Below the pieces are notes generated by a model, which was given only the letters and a program-made list of their open reading frames with translations, did no database searches and was not told where the DNA came from. The position numbers and the translations under genes are program-made. A DNA stretch of 42,069 nucleotides. It comes from a virus. The stretch lies in the IMG/VR virus record IMGVR_UViG_3300025312_000300, positions 1 to 42,069 of that record; one strand, 5' to 3'. Every line of letters begins with the position of its first letter. Position 1 is the stretch's first letter. Shown here piece after piece: positions 30,647 to 39,313 of this stretch.

Positions 30647-31877
30647 TTGTTTTAACTCCTTCGGTATTTATTTTTGAATTCGTTGCTTCTTCTTTAGCAG
30701 GATTCAAGTTTTTATTACGTAATGAATCTGCTTCGGGATCTTTACTTGGTTTCAACCCAAGTTCAGCACGAACTTCATTAGACGAAATAATGGCATTTCG
30801 TGTAAATGTATCTGACATAGACGCCATCTTTTCTGCAGTAGCAAAAGCGAATGGATTACGAAAATACATAATTGTTTGCCCTTGACTTCGAGCAGTTTTC
30901 GTTAAAAAAGAACGTACCATATTATCGATAATCGCGGTAACAACTGGACCAACTGTTCGATTATGATAATTAATCATAGTCGCTTCGTCAGCAGTCCCAT
31001 CAAAAATGGCTGGAGTCATACCTAACTGGCTATAAAGCATACTCGTTAGATATTCGATTTGAGCCATTAAATTGTTTTCTGCTGGCCTATTAAGCTGTGT
31101 CACTTTTTCCGCAGCATCTATATACGCTATACCATATTTAGATCCCTTTAATTGATTTTCAATATCTTGTTTTCTAGCTTCGGCTTGAACTCTCCTGGCA
31201 GGCGTTTTTATCGTAAATGGTAGTTGAACAATTAAATCTAATTTTCCTGAACTACTTTGTTCATCGACGGAATCCAATAGATTTAATTTTCGTATCAAAC
31301 GTTGCAAAGTACTATTTGGTTCATTCATTACAGAATAAAGAGGATTTTCAATAATAGCTATATCTTTTTTTAATAAAAGAATATCCTCTTTATTACCGCT
31401 TCTGTCATTATACAAATTTACACGTACATGATATGGATACCATTCGAGTATTCTAGCTGTTCGAAGTGTTAAAATATCAAACGAACCTACGCGAGGATTA
31501 TTTGTAGTATCAACCGGAACAATAGCCACTGATCCTTCATCAAACATTGACAAAACCGCATCTTGTATAAGAGCCCTTCCTGGTTGATCGATATTAGCTT
31601 CGGTTGTAAGACAATTATTTAATCCTGAATTTATAGTATCAACATATTTTTTGTCTTCGTTTTGTCTCACATGCTCTATTCTTAATGCCGCAACATCCAG
31701 ACCTATTCGTGTGTAAACCGAAGATATGATTGATCTTTCGTTTCCTATACTCAAACGCACTCTTGATGGCGGACTACTATATCCAGGTCCAATGTCATTA
31801 GAATATGTTTCATTCGAATCCCTTTCTCGAAAAGCATTCCAACCACGTTTAATTCTTTCTAGAAAATTATCAGCCAC
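30636..31877 (-). CDS. Portal protein
   Basis: A 413-residue protein. RIKRGWNAFRERDS, then RSIISSVYTRIGLDVAALRI, the wing/stem helices with ALIQDAVLSMFDEGSVAIVP, and YSQLGMTPAIFDGTADEATM are classic phage portal elements. It forms the dodecameric ring for DNA passage and terminase docking. The start is GTG, with a near-perfect AAAGGAGGTGAT upstream and a tiny ATG-AAC-TAG frame between SD and GTG. It overlaps the start of the capsid fusion by eleven bases. Confidence 0.9.
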   Translation of the reverse strand: MADNFLERIKRGWNAFRERDSNETYSNDIGPGYSSPPSRVRLSIGNERSIISSVYTRIGLDVAALRIEHVRQNEDKKYVDTINSGLNNCLTTEANIDQPGRALIQDAVLSMFDEGSVAIVPVDTTNNPRVGSFDILTLRTARILEWYPYHVRVNLYNDRSGNKEDILLLKKDIAIIENPLYSVMNEPNSTLQRLIRKLNLLDSVDEQSSSGKLDLIVQLPFTIKTPARRVQAEARKQDIENQLKGSKYGIAYIDAAEKVTQLNRPAENNLMAQIEYLTSMLYSQLGMTPAIFDGTADEATMINYHNRTVGPVVTAIIDNMVRSFLTKTARSQGQTIMYFRNPFAFATAEKMASMSDTFTRNAIISSNEVRAELGLKPSKDPEADSLRNKNLNPAKEEATNSKINTEGVKTNEG

Positions 31878-31901
31878 TAGTTCATCACCTCCTTTCTCTT
31901 T

Positions 31902-33647
31902 TTAATCAAAGGCGTCTTTGTTAGCTTTATAAGCTACATAGGCATCCATTAATGCAGCAACGCTATCAACTTTTTGATCGTATCTCTTTTTAAAGAGTTT
32001 ACGATTGCCGTTTGTATCTTCCAAAGTTATAGCATTTCCCATAGTAAAAGACATTAATTCTTCATCGAATATTAACATCCTTTCTTCAGAAAGAGTCTTC
32101 AATTCCCCTAAAGGAACTGATTCCGATTTTGCTCCTTGTATAACTTTTTCGATGCCATAAGGACCATTTTCCTGTTCCCATCTAGTAATAAATTCCTTAG
32201 CATTGTAAGGGTCAAAACCTAAGCATCTGACGTCGTACTTTGAATCTTCTATAAATTTTTCAAGATCGTCATATACCTCCATCATGTCCAGAACTGTACA
32301 TTCTAAAACCTGAAGGCTTCCTTCTGCTAGAAATTGTTCGTACTTAATTCGCATTGCACCAGGTAATTTTAACAAGGTCAAAGATGAAATGTAGCACCTA
32401 GTTTTAACTCCAAATGCCCCAGAACTCAAAGGAAACAAAAAAGTAAAAGCACAAAAGTCATCTCCTTGTGAAAGATCTAAACCTAAGGCACAAGGAAGAG
32501 ACCAAAAACTTCTACGCCTATGTGGAAGAGTTTCCTCGTAGGTAAAAAAGTATGTATAGCCTTCCATAGGAATTCCAAATCTTTTAGCTAGAATATCGTT
32601 TCTTGTAGCAGGTGCATTTTCGGCTCTTTCTACATCTAGTTGATAGGTTTCATATGAAACCGTTTTCCCTAGATTAGGATTGGCCTTTAACCATGTCGCA
32701 GGATTTGGAACTTCTGACACATCATCCAAACGATAATACCAAATAGAAACATGAGGATTTATATAGACACCTTTTAAAATGTCAAGTAGTTCCATTTTGA
32801 TTGTGTCGCCTGAACTATTACGGACAGTTCCTTCCGACGACATTGCAACTATAAGGTAATCTTCTAACTTAGATGCGCCTTGCTCTATAGCGCCTACAAC
32901 ATCCTCGCGTATATCACCAGATAACCATTCATCAACTGTTGACACCATAGGACGAAGACCTTGTAGTTTATCTATAGCCATAGGTCTAACTTCCAGAATC
33001 GAACCAGTTAAAAAGTTCTCAATTCCCTTCTTTGTAGATGCTAATTTAACACGATTGGCTCTAATACCTGTAGTATTCTGCAGAGACCCTTCGGTTAAAA
33101 ACTTAAAATAGGGTCCTCTAGCACGAACGATAGCTGTTCGGATAGGAGACATTACTTCTTCTGCCTGCTTCATGGTTGGCGCAGTAGTTATCTGTTGCGT
33201 GGTCGATGGATTAACATTAAGAAAGTAATTTTGTATACATGCACCATACATGGATTTTGCTGCACCACGAGCGACTATTAAATATTGTTTATTAATAAGA
33301 CGCTTTTTTACCATTCTTCGAACATAATGACCGCCATGACCATCGGCATTTGGTTCGTAAATACTTCTTTCTACAAAATAATACCAACCAAATACTTGTT
33401 CGGCCCAAAGTTTAAATGTATCTAACAAAACTAAATCCGATCCATCAGTTAAAGTTAATTCACTTTCACAAAATTCAACAAAGCCTATAACTGCCTGATC
33501 ATCATAGTAAATTCCAGGATTCGCTATTAAATCATCAATCCGATTCATTTCCATACTTATTTCTTTACATACGGGAATCTCACCGGATACAACTTTTTCT
33601 CGGAATTCGCCATAATAAATTGGAGTAGCTCGGTTAGATAAAGTCAT
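31902..33647 (-). CDS. Terminase large subunit
   Basis: A 581-residue packaging motor. The ATPase has a deviant Walker A ARGAAKSM (residues 126-133), a Walker B STVDE with D239 and catalytic E240, and a coupling segment (VAMSSEGT). The nuclease part shows GLDLSQGDDFCAF, LGFDPYNAKEF and DSVAALMDAY, with acidic residues as in the RNase-H-like fold. It cuts concatemeric DNA and pumps it into the capsid. AAGAAGG precedes the ATG. The order terminase-portal-capsid is standard. Confidence 0.92.
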   Translation of the reverse strand: MTLSNRATPIYYGEFREKVVSGEIPVCKEISMEMNRIDDLIANPGIYYDDQAVIGFVEFCESELTLTDGSDLVLLDTFKLWAEQVFGWYYFVERSIYEPNADGHGGHYVRRMVKKRLINKQYLIVARGAAKSMYGACIQNYFLNVNPSTTQQITTAPTMKQAEEVMSPIRTAIVRARGPYFKFLTEGSLQNTTGIRANRVKLASTKKGIENFLTGSILEVRPMAIDKLQGLRPMVSTVDEWLSGDIREDVVGAIEQGASKLEDYLIVAMSSEGTVRNSSGDTIKMELLDILKGVYINPHVSIWYYRLDDVSEVPNPATWLKANPNLGKTVSYETYQLDVERAENAPATRNDILAKRFGIPMEGYTYFFTYEETLPHRRRSFWSLPCALGLDLSQGDDFCAFTFLFPLSSGAFGVKTRCYISSLTLLKLPGAMRIKYEQFLAEGSLQVLECTVLDMMEVYDDLEKFIEDSKYDVRCLGFDPYNAKEFITRWEQENGPYGIEKVIQGAKSESVPLGELKTLSEERMLIFDEELMSFTMGNAITLEDTNGNRKLFKKRYDQKVDSVAALMDAYVAYKANKDAFD

Positions 33648-33658
33648 TTCAACCTTCT

Positions 33659-34003
33659 TTATTTTAATTCTTTCATTGTTTCATAGAGTTTTTTTCCTGC
33701 TGCTATTGCCCCTGTCGCAGTTGTTACAGCAAGTGTTGCTAGCGATATCGTTTCCAAAAGTTTCTTTGTTTTTTCTTTTCCTCTCGCGACTTTATCCGGA
33801 TTTAAACGTTTGTAATTCGTTTCCAAATTAAGTCTATTATTTATTAATTGCAATTCCGCATTGCTTAGCTCGCTGGCTTTCTTTTTCGAAAGAGTAGAAA
33901 CCTTTTTATAATCAGCACTGGTTCGTAAAGGTTTTGATGATCCTTTTCGACGTCCCCAACGCATTCCAAGAACTCCAAAATGCTCTAGATGATTATTATC
34001 CAT
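33659..34003 (-). CDS. Phage protein with HFGVLGMRWG motif (short)
   Basis: A 114-residue protein. N-terminal LEHFGVLGMRWGRRKG is nearly identical to that of its neighbour at 34024-34614. Then comes a basic helical segment (SADYKKVSTLSKKKASELSN, with AELQLINNRLNLETNYKRL) and a hydrophobic C-terminal helix (ISLATLAVTTATGAIAAG). The motif recurs in many Gram-positive phage proteins around head genes; its job is not established. GGAGG lies before the ATG. I infer a minor or internal virion protein. Confidence 0.75.
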   Translation of the reverse strand: MDNNHLEHFGVLGMRWGRRKGSSKPLRTSADYKKVSTLSKKKASELSNAELQLINNRLNLETNYKRLNPDKVARGKEKTKKLLETISLATLAVTTATGAIAAGKKLYETMKELK

Positions 34004-34023
34004 TAAACCTCCAAGAATTTCTT

Positions 34024-34614
34024 TTAAGCATACTTGCTAAGAACGTATGCTTGTGCTGCAGATGCTCCAATAAGCAATAAGGCAGTAGCTGCTAATGATC
34101 TGCCAAGCGTAACATTTTCTTTATGAATTGACTCTGGAGTTGCATTAAGATCATCTTTGTAAATAATTTCGAGCTTTGCTTTATGAGCTTTTGCGTCAAA
34201 GGGCATTCTGCTTTTTTCGGCTTTGTTTTTTCGCCAGTTTACATCGTAATCAATTTCATCTTTAGCAAATTGTCGACGAAAATCAGCTTCTTTCTGAAGA
34301 TTTCGCATTTTAGATGCCACTTTTTCAACTTTGCGTTCGGCTTTTGTCAAATGCTTTTTCATAATTTGTTCAGCCACTTTTCGTTCAGCCCTACTAGATC
34401 TTCGATTATCTAAAATTCCTCTCGCAGTTTCTAACTCAAATTTTTTTTGCGATTGGTTTTTTCCTTTGACACGTAAATCAGCAATTTTTGTTGTTTTTCC
34501 TCCTACTGTTACATGGACACCGCCGGCAGATCTGCTTCCACTTCCTTTTCGTTGTCCCCAACGCATTCCAAGAACTCCAAAGTGTTCCAAATGATTTTTA
34601 TCTTTAATTATCAT
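34024..34614 (-). CDS. Phage protein with HFGVLGMRWG motif (long)
   Basis: A 196-residue, very basic protein. The N-terminal LEHFGVLGMRWGQRKG is followed by a G/S-rich link, a long lysine/arginine-rich coiled coil (from about residue 55 to 140) and a C-terminal hydrophobic helix (SLAATALLLIGASAAQAYVL). The same three-part plan as in the 114-residue neighbour suggests duplication. The high charge would suit packing with DNA, and the hydrophobic end a membrane step in ejection; both are inference. GGAGG lies before the ATG, which overlaps the upstream stop. Confidence 0.75.
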   Translation of the reverse strand: MIIKDKNHLEHFGVLGMRWGQRKGSGSRSAGGVHVTVGGKTTKIADLRVKGKNQSQKKFELETARGILDNRRSSRAERKVAEQIMKKHLTKAERKVEKVASKMRNLQKEADFRRQFAKDEIDYDVNWRKNKAEKSRMPFDAKAHKAKLEIIYKDDLNATPESIHKENVTLGRSLAATALLLIGASAAQAYVLSKYA

Positions 34615-34976
34615 ACTACCTCCTCGTCTACAGGAACGTATAAAGTCCCCTCAGCTTGAATATTCAAACGAAATTCCCACATATTTATTTGATTTTGCAT
34701 AGATTGTAGAACAAAGGAACTAGATGGTGGATCAAACAGCATTCTCACTTGGAGATAGATATAAGATTTAATAGCGTTCAAATCTACACTAGTGGATAAA
34801 AAATCTTCCCAAGTTTCTGTTTCGCCTATTATTGAAAAAACAATAGTCGGACCAACATGCAATTGATTTAAAGACAAAAAAACACTATTTATATGTGTAA
34901 TTATATCTATATCAAATTCCTTATAATCAGTCTCAACGCCGAGCATTTTTTTGATTGTGTTCAAAATGCTTTCCAT
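34611..34976 (-). CDS. Head-tail adaptor (connector) protein
   Basis: A 121-residue protein. ILNTIKKMLGVETDYKEFDI, then DIITHINSVFLSLNQLHVGP and KSYIYLQVRMLFDPPSSSFV with QNQINMWEFRLNIQAEG match the helical gp6-like head-tail adaptor family found in many Gram-positive siphophages. It sits under the portal ring. It lies before the terminase here, rather than after the capsid. AAAGGA lies before the ATG. Confidence 0.78.
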   Translation of the reverse strand: MESILNTIKKMLGVETDYKEFDIDIITHINSVFLSLNQLHVGPTIVFSIIGETETWEDFLSTSVDLNAIKSYIYLQVRMLFDPPSSSFVLQSMQNQINMWEFRLNIQAEGTLYVPVDEEVV

Positions 34977-35000
34977 AAAACCATCCTTTTATTTATGAAG

Positions 35001-35411
35001 TTAACGCCAGAGACGAGTATCCCCAGAGACACGAGCGATAAATTTTTTTGGCAAAAGTGATTCATCACCATAGTGTATGGCCAAATGAGTATTATTCGAT
35101 GTGCAGATTAAATATTCTGAATCGAAAATATAATCAACACCTAATTGAATATCTCTCATTGACACCGGATTCATATGATGAATTACTATTCGACTATGGA
35201 TTAAATAGTCTGGATCACCAAGATCGCAACCATTGTCTCGGATTATAACCTCGTCTCTGACATTACGCCAACGTCCAGATGAATACATTATTTGATTTAA
35301 ATAACGATCGAAACCAAAAGTGGTTTCTCCAACAGCACCTCTTAAACGCAAATAATCATATCGTGCATCAAAAGATTTCAATCTTTGCAACTCAGTAAAA
35401 GATCTAGTCAT
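35001..35411 (-). CDS. HNH endonuclease
   Basis: A 136-residue protein. The core SRIVIHHMNPVSMRDIQ has the HH-x-N-P element of HNH nucleases, with LICTSNNTHLAIHYGD forming the second half. HNH proteins adjoining the terminase assist large-terminase cutting at cos or pac in several phages, a plausible role here. The MTRSFTE start overlaps the previous stop by 8 bases and has AGGTGAT upstream. There is no sign that it is an intron-borne homing enzyme. Confidence 0.82.
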   Translation of the reverse strand: MTRSFTELQRLKSFDARYDYLRLRGAVGETTFGFDRYLNQIMYSSGRWRNVRDEVIIRDNGCDLGDPDYLIHSRIVIHHMNPVSMRDIQLGVDYIFDSEYLICTSNNTHLAIHYGDESLLPKKFIARVSGDTRLWR

Positions 35412-35742
35412 CGCCATCACCTATATCTGGTTGACCGCTATATTTTCTGTAAGCATTTAGAGCGTTTATATAAAGTTCTTCTACTCTCTTAGAAGATTGC
35501 AATGCTTCAGTTTTGGCTTGAAGGAGTTGATTTTCTTTTTGCAATTTTTCTTTTTCTAAACGCTCTACAGTCGAACCAAGTTTTAAATAATGAGTTATAA
35601 CCTGGGACGACGCAGTCCCTTCGGCAAGTTGCTTCTCAGCCAAATCTACAGCCAGCGATATCAATTGATTCTCACGTGCTTCCAAACCTCTAGCTGGTGC
35701 TTGTTTTTTTGCCTTTTGAAGTACTTTCCTAGGTCTTGACAT
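35404..35742 (-). CDS. Putative terminase small subunit-like coiled-coil protein
   Basis: A 112-residue protein starting MSRPRKVLQKAKKQ. AEKQLAEGTASSQVITHYLK is a signature I recall from phage proteins beside the HNH and terminase genes; a coiled coil (STVERLEKEKLQKENQLLQA) follows. Location and the small basic helical architecture support a DNA-binding packaging protein, but no clear helix-turn-helix is seen. An alternative is a scaffold-like head protein. The start is the ATG three codons after a GTG; GAGG lies upstream. Confidence 0.6.
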   Translation of the reverse strand: MSRPRKVLQKAKKQAPARGLEARENQLISLAVDLAEKQLAEGTASSQVITHYLKLGSTVERLEKEKLQKENQLLQAKTEALQSSKRVEELYINALNAYRKYSGQPDIGDGDD

Positions 35743-35762
35743 AGTCCTCACCTCGTATTAGC

Positions 35763-36035
35763 TTATCCGCACCGCAACACTATAGTTCTACTTTCCTTTC
35801 TTGTCGGAGTATTATTAGTTTGTATAAAACAACTAACTGAATAATCTTTTCCAAGAATTCCACCAGAAAACCAAGCAGTAACTGTGGTCGAGGTAGCCGT
35901 ATCAAGTAATAATGTTAAACCAGTTGGGGTTGTTATGGTATGATCGGTAATCACTTCGCCATCAGCTAACCATTCAGACCAGTCCCAACGATAATCTAAT
36001 TCAGAAACTGGAGTTTTAGGGAAATGATTGCCCAT
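35763..36035 (-). CDS. Ig-like small virion protein
   Basis: A 90-residue protein: LDYRWDWSEWLADGEVITDH, TITTPTGLTLLLDTATSTTV and TAWFSGGILGKDYSVSCFIQ, with ESRTIVLRCG, an immunoglobulin-like beta-sandwich common in phage head or tail decoration genes. It may attach fibres or decorate the capsid. AGGAG lies before the ATG. It lies between a fibre-like gene and the terminase-side genes. Confidence 0.7.
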   Translation of the reverse strand: MGNHFPKTPVSELDYRWDWSEWLADGEVITDHTITTPTGLTLLLDTATSTTVTAWFSGGILGKDYSVSCFIQTNNTPTRKESRTIVLRCG

Positions 36036-36043
36036 AATTTCTC

Positions 36044-36403
36044 CTAGGAAAGAATTACATCAAGATCACCAATTGGTAGTTGGAAAGTATCTCCGGCATT
36101 GCAAGTTTTCTGTAATACCATAGCACCACCAATCTCAAATTCTCCAGCACTACTAAGTGTCCAAATTCCGACATGAGTAATATAAGGAGGACCAGCCATT
36201 TCGGGCATTCCAGTAAAATTTAAAGCCGCAGTATTAGCAGAAGCTTTTCCAGATGCCGCCGATAAAGCTACTTGCTGGCGTACATAAGATCCTCCAGTAA
36301 TTTCATTTGCCCCAGTCGAACCAGGATCGCCTTGATGAAGGGAAACGTAGTGGGTGTTCCATCCGTCAATAATTGCATTTGCTTCAGCAGTTCCAAAAGC
36401 CAT
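36044..36403 (-). CDS. Small phage tail-fibre/virion protein
   Basis: A 119-residue protein: NAIIDGWNTHYVSLHQGDPG then NEITGGSYVRQQVALSAASG, and ITHVGIWTLSSAGEFEIGGA. This pattern is found in short beta-rich phage fibre or head-fibre proteins (the SLHxGDPG and SYxRQ elements). It precedes the Ig-like protein and follows the large adhesin, suggesting a surface complex. AAGGAG lies 8 bases before the ATG. Confidence 0.75.
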   Translation of the reverse strand: MAFGTAEANAIIDGWNTHYVSLHQGDPGSTGANEITGGSYVRQQVALSAASGKASANTAALNFTGMPEMAGPPYITHVGIWTLSSAGEFEIGGAMVLQKTCNAGDTFQLPIGDLDVILS

Positions 36404-36429
36404 TATAAAACTCCTTTTTAAAAATGAAT

Positions 36430-38868
36430 TTATTTGGCGGGGATAGCATATATACGTGTTTCGGCAGGGATAACATATATACGTGTTTCGCCGTTGATTA
36501 CGAAAGTTCGCACTTCCATTGGAATTACATACGTGCGATTATCTGGTGTTGTAATACTAGTTTCAAAAGTTCTGCCATCAGCAACAATCACACCTGAGCC
36601 AACTAACTCAGCTATAGCCTGAATTATAAGCATCGGTACTGACGATAAATTAGCAGACCCATTTATAATGCCATCACCATAAACAGTTATCGAAGATGAA
36701 CCAGATAAACTTGCTAAACCGGTTAAAACAACTTCAGCTAATATATTAACTTTTCCAGTTCCAGATATAGACGCATTTCCAGTTAAATTAGCTGCACCAA
36801 GAACTACTTGACCTAAATTGTATCCAATAGCACTTAATTCAGCACTGCCACTTAACAAACTAGAAGCAGATACAATAAGAATAGATGATCCTTGTAGAAC
36901 ACCAGAACCAGATAACACTACTGAACTAGGAATAATCAGGAATGAAGCAGCCGTTAAACCACCAGTTCCGACTAATTGCGAAGCAGAAAGAACTAACATC
37001 GTCGGAATGCCACTTAACTCGGCATTACCTAGTAAATTAGCACGTCCGTATACCATTCCATTGCTGATATCACCACTTGCTTCTAACAAACCAGAACCAA
37101 CTAACTGCGTTGCTCCTAAAACTTGTAATAAAACTGTTCCGAGAAGATTAGCACCTCCTATGATTTGGGATGAAGAGATGATCTGCAGAAAACCAGTACC
37201 GTCTATATGACCATTAGCAACTAATTGAGTTAATCCGAGAATTTGTAGAAAACCAGACGAGTTGATTTGACCTGATCCCAACAAGTTTGCTGCTATTTTG
37301 ATTTCGTTCAAACCAGTTCCAGCTAATAAGGCTGATGCTACTAACTCCGATGCTGCTCTAACTTGAACTAAACTGGTACCAGTAAGATTTGTACCACCGA
37401 TTAGTTGACTAGAAGCTGGAATTTGCAAATTGCTAAGACCAATCATTCCTGTGCCGCCAATGATTTGGCTTGCTGCTTTAACTTGAACTAAACTAGCACC
37501 CTCTAGATTAGTCGCACCTGATAAAGTTGCTGCTCCATAGATAATACCCCCACCCCCTTCAGTGTACTCGATATGTAGCTTCGGTGCGTAAGCTGCGCCT
37601 CGTGTATAACCTGATAGATAGCAACTCCCCGTAGTTTTCGACACGAGCGTAAATGCCATGCGTCCCGAAGAGTATGTGTATGTGTCGATCAACTCTTGCA
37701 CAATGGTATTTAGAGATGGAGATGTAGCATAGACATCCTCAGAGACGGTCGCAGTCCAACTTACGGAAGCCGTTGTCCTGGCACGGTTATAGATAAAACC
37801 CAGATTATAATTGGCAGGGGAAGCAACATCCTCGCCATAGATCGTTGTATCTAAATCAACGATCCCAAATGCACCTGCATGCCACTGAAGATTACTAACT
37901 GTAATGGTTGATCCATCGGCAATCGTTATTTCCGTAAATCCTGCCGCCGCGTATCTTTTTGCCCCTCCACCACCTGGGGAATGATGCTCATAGTAATCAT
38001 CATTGGTCGCTTCACTTCCGGTCCCATCATCTTCTTCAAGCGAATCATCGAGATTAGCCGCCACAGTTTTGTCTATAGTGGGATCGAGCGTTACCGGGAA
38101 AGTGGCTGTGTCGAGCCACGATTTTGGAAAACGTACCGTCACGTAGCGTGTTGCGCCTTGACGGCGTAGCATCATTATTCCTGAGATCGAATGCCCCGCC
38201 GAATCGTATGCTCGTGGTTTGGCGAACGCCCATACGACTTCACCACCTGATAGCCGAAACTCTATCGCTTCGGCAGTGATCGTTTTGGTTGTACGGTCCC
38301 ATAGCTGGCCATTGATGTACTCAGCCAAACCCGCCGATTTTTTGAGAATAAATTCAACCTCAATATAGGGATTTGCAACAGTTGCTACGGGTAGGTTTGA
38401 GGGACTGTCGATGATGAGTTGCTTGATCAAGTAGTCAGCATCTGAAATGGAGCGGAAGTGCCGCCCCTCGCCGTATCCGTTAGGCCAGTACAGTTGACTT
38501 CCGATCACGATAGCACTGACGGCTTGTGGTTGGGTGATCTGCTGGCGAGAATCAGTCAGGTTATCAACCCAGTTTAATGCTAACGGTTGTAACGTGACAT
38601 TTTGAGTCCCATCCTGGGTATCGATTTGGAGCGTATCGCCCGCATTGAGGACATCACGAGCGTGCAACTGGAAAGAATTTTGGATCGCCTTGTATTGCCA
38701 CGCACCGGTATCAACCTTCCAGGCAGTGTCAATATCCACCCAATCAGCACCCACCTGGTAGTGCTGGGAGCCAACAGAGCATTCCCATATTTGATTCCTC
38801 GGGTCAGCACTATCCGTGAAATGCTTGTTCTTGCGCGAGCGCCAGTCTATGTCCTCAATAAATGCCAT
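36430..38868 (-). CDS. Large mosaic adhesin with beta-solenoid-like repeats
   Basis: An 812-residue protein. Residues 1 to about 430 hold a DNRLRE-like or carbohydrate-binding-like part; the ending IVQELIDTYTYSSGRMAF...APKLHIEYTE is typical of surface beta-sandwiches. A GGGG linker follows at about 437. Then comes a long series of roughly 16-20-residue units (ASQLIGGTNLTGTSLVQV, AATQLVGSGLL and so on), probably a beta-solenoid stalk. The last 35 residues repeat VIPAETRIY-type 9-mers. The N-terminal coding part (about 37.56-38.87 kb) is markedly GC-richer than the repeat part. Probably a virion-attached, host-surface-binding protein. AAGGAG precedes the MAFIEDID start, in frame with a longer upstream extension that lacks an SD. 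Confidence 0.75.
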   Translation of the reverse strand: MAFIEDIDWRSRKNKHFTDSADPRNQIWECSVGSQHYQVGADWVDIDTAWKVDTGAWQYKAIQNSFQLHARDVLNAGDTLQIDTQDGTQNVTLQPLALNWVDNLTDSRQQITQPQAVSAIVIGSQLYWPNGYGEGRHFRSISDADYLIKQLIIDSPSNLPVATVANPYIEVEFILKKSAGLAEYINGQLWDRTTKTITAEAIEFRLSGGEVVWAFAKPRAYDSAGHSISGIMMLRRQGATRYVTVRFPKSWLDTATFPVTLDPTIDKTVAANLDDSLEEDDGTGSEATNDDYYEHHSPGGGGAKRYAAAGFTEITIADGSTITVSNLQWHAGAFGIVDLDTTIYGEDVASPANYNLGFIYNRARTTASVSWTATVSEDVYATSPSLNTIVQELIDTYTYSSGRMAFTLVSKTTGSCYLSGYTRGAAYAPKLHIEYTEGGGGIIYGAATLSGATNLEGASLVQVKAASQIIGGTGMIGLSNLQIPASSQLIGGTNLTGTSLVQVRAASELVASALLAGTGLNEIKIAANLLGSGQINSSGFLQILGLTQLVANGHIDGTGFLQIISSSQIIGGANLLGTVLLQVLGATQLVGSGLLEASGDISNGMVYGRANLLGNAELSGIPTMLVLSASQLVGTGGLTAASFLIIPSSVVLSGSGVLQGSSILIVSASSLLSGSAELSAIGYNLGQVVLGAANLTGNASISGTGKVNILAEVVLTGLASLSGSSSITVYGDGIINGSANLSSVPMLIIQAIAELVGSGVIVADGRTFETSITTPDNRTYVIPMEVRTFVINGETRIYVIPAETRIYAIPAK

Positions 38869-38881
38869 GGTTACACTCCTT

Positions 38882-39313
38882 TTACGCCATATTTGGCGGA
38901 ATAGGCCATCCCTTTTCATTAAGAATAGCTTCTAATAAATCGATTCTTTCTGATAGTTTAAGGTTTTCTTCTTCTAGACAAGTTATTCTTTTATCTTTAT
39001 TTATATTTTCGTTTTCTAAACGGCTCTTATCTAGAATTAATCCATCAACTATTTTCTTTAGTTGTTCGAAATCATTTTCAAGTCTTGCTATCTTATTGTC
39101 CCTTGTTATTACTTGGTCTCCACTTTTTTGAGCTATGCTCAAATAAGTACTAGATATTTCCGAATCGAGTTTCTTAGAGTCAAGATCATATTGTTTTTCT
39201 AATTTCTCTTGGGCAAGCTTTAATTCTTTTATTTTACTATGATTAGACCACCAATTTGCAAGTAACCCAACAATAAAAACAGCTATTGTTCCGATTAATT
39301 CGTCCGACATCAT
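38882..39313 (-). CDS. Membrane-anchored coiled-coil protein
   Basis: A 143-residue protein with an N-terminal membrane helix (LIGTIAVFIVGLLANWW) and an extended coiled coil (about residues 27-130) ending GWPIPPNMA. The ATG pair overlaps the upstream stop. Its place after the lysin and a three-helix membrane protein suggests a lysis accessory, perhaps bridging membrane and cell wall. No family recognised. Confidence 0.68.
   Translation of the reverse strand: MMSDELIGTIAVFIVGLLANWWSNHSKIKELKLAQEKLEKQYDLDSKKLDSEISSTYLSIAQKSGDQVITRDNKIARLENDFEQLKKIVDGLILDKSRLENENINKDKRITCLEEENLKLSERIDLLEAILNEKGWPIPPNMA

Noticed and set aside
35001-35411. HNH protein as a homing endonuclease in an intron
   Set aside because: It sits between complete, overlapping packaging genes and interrupts none of them.
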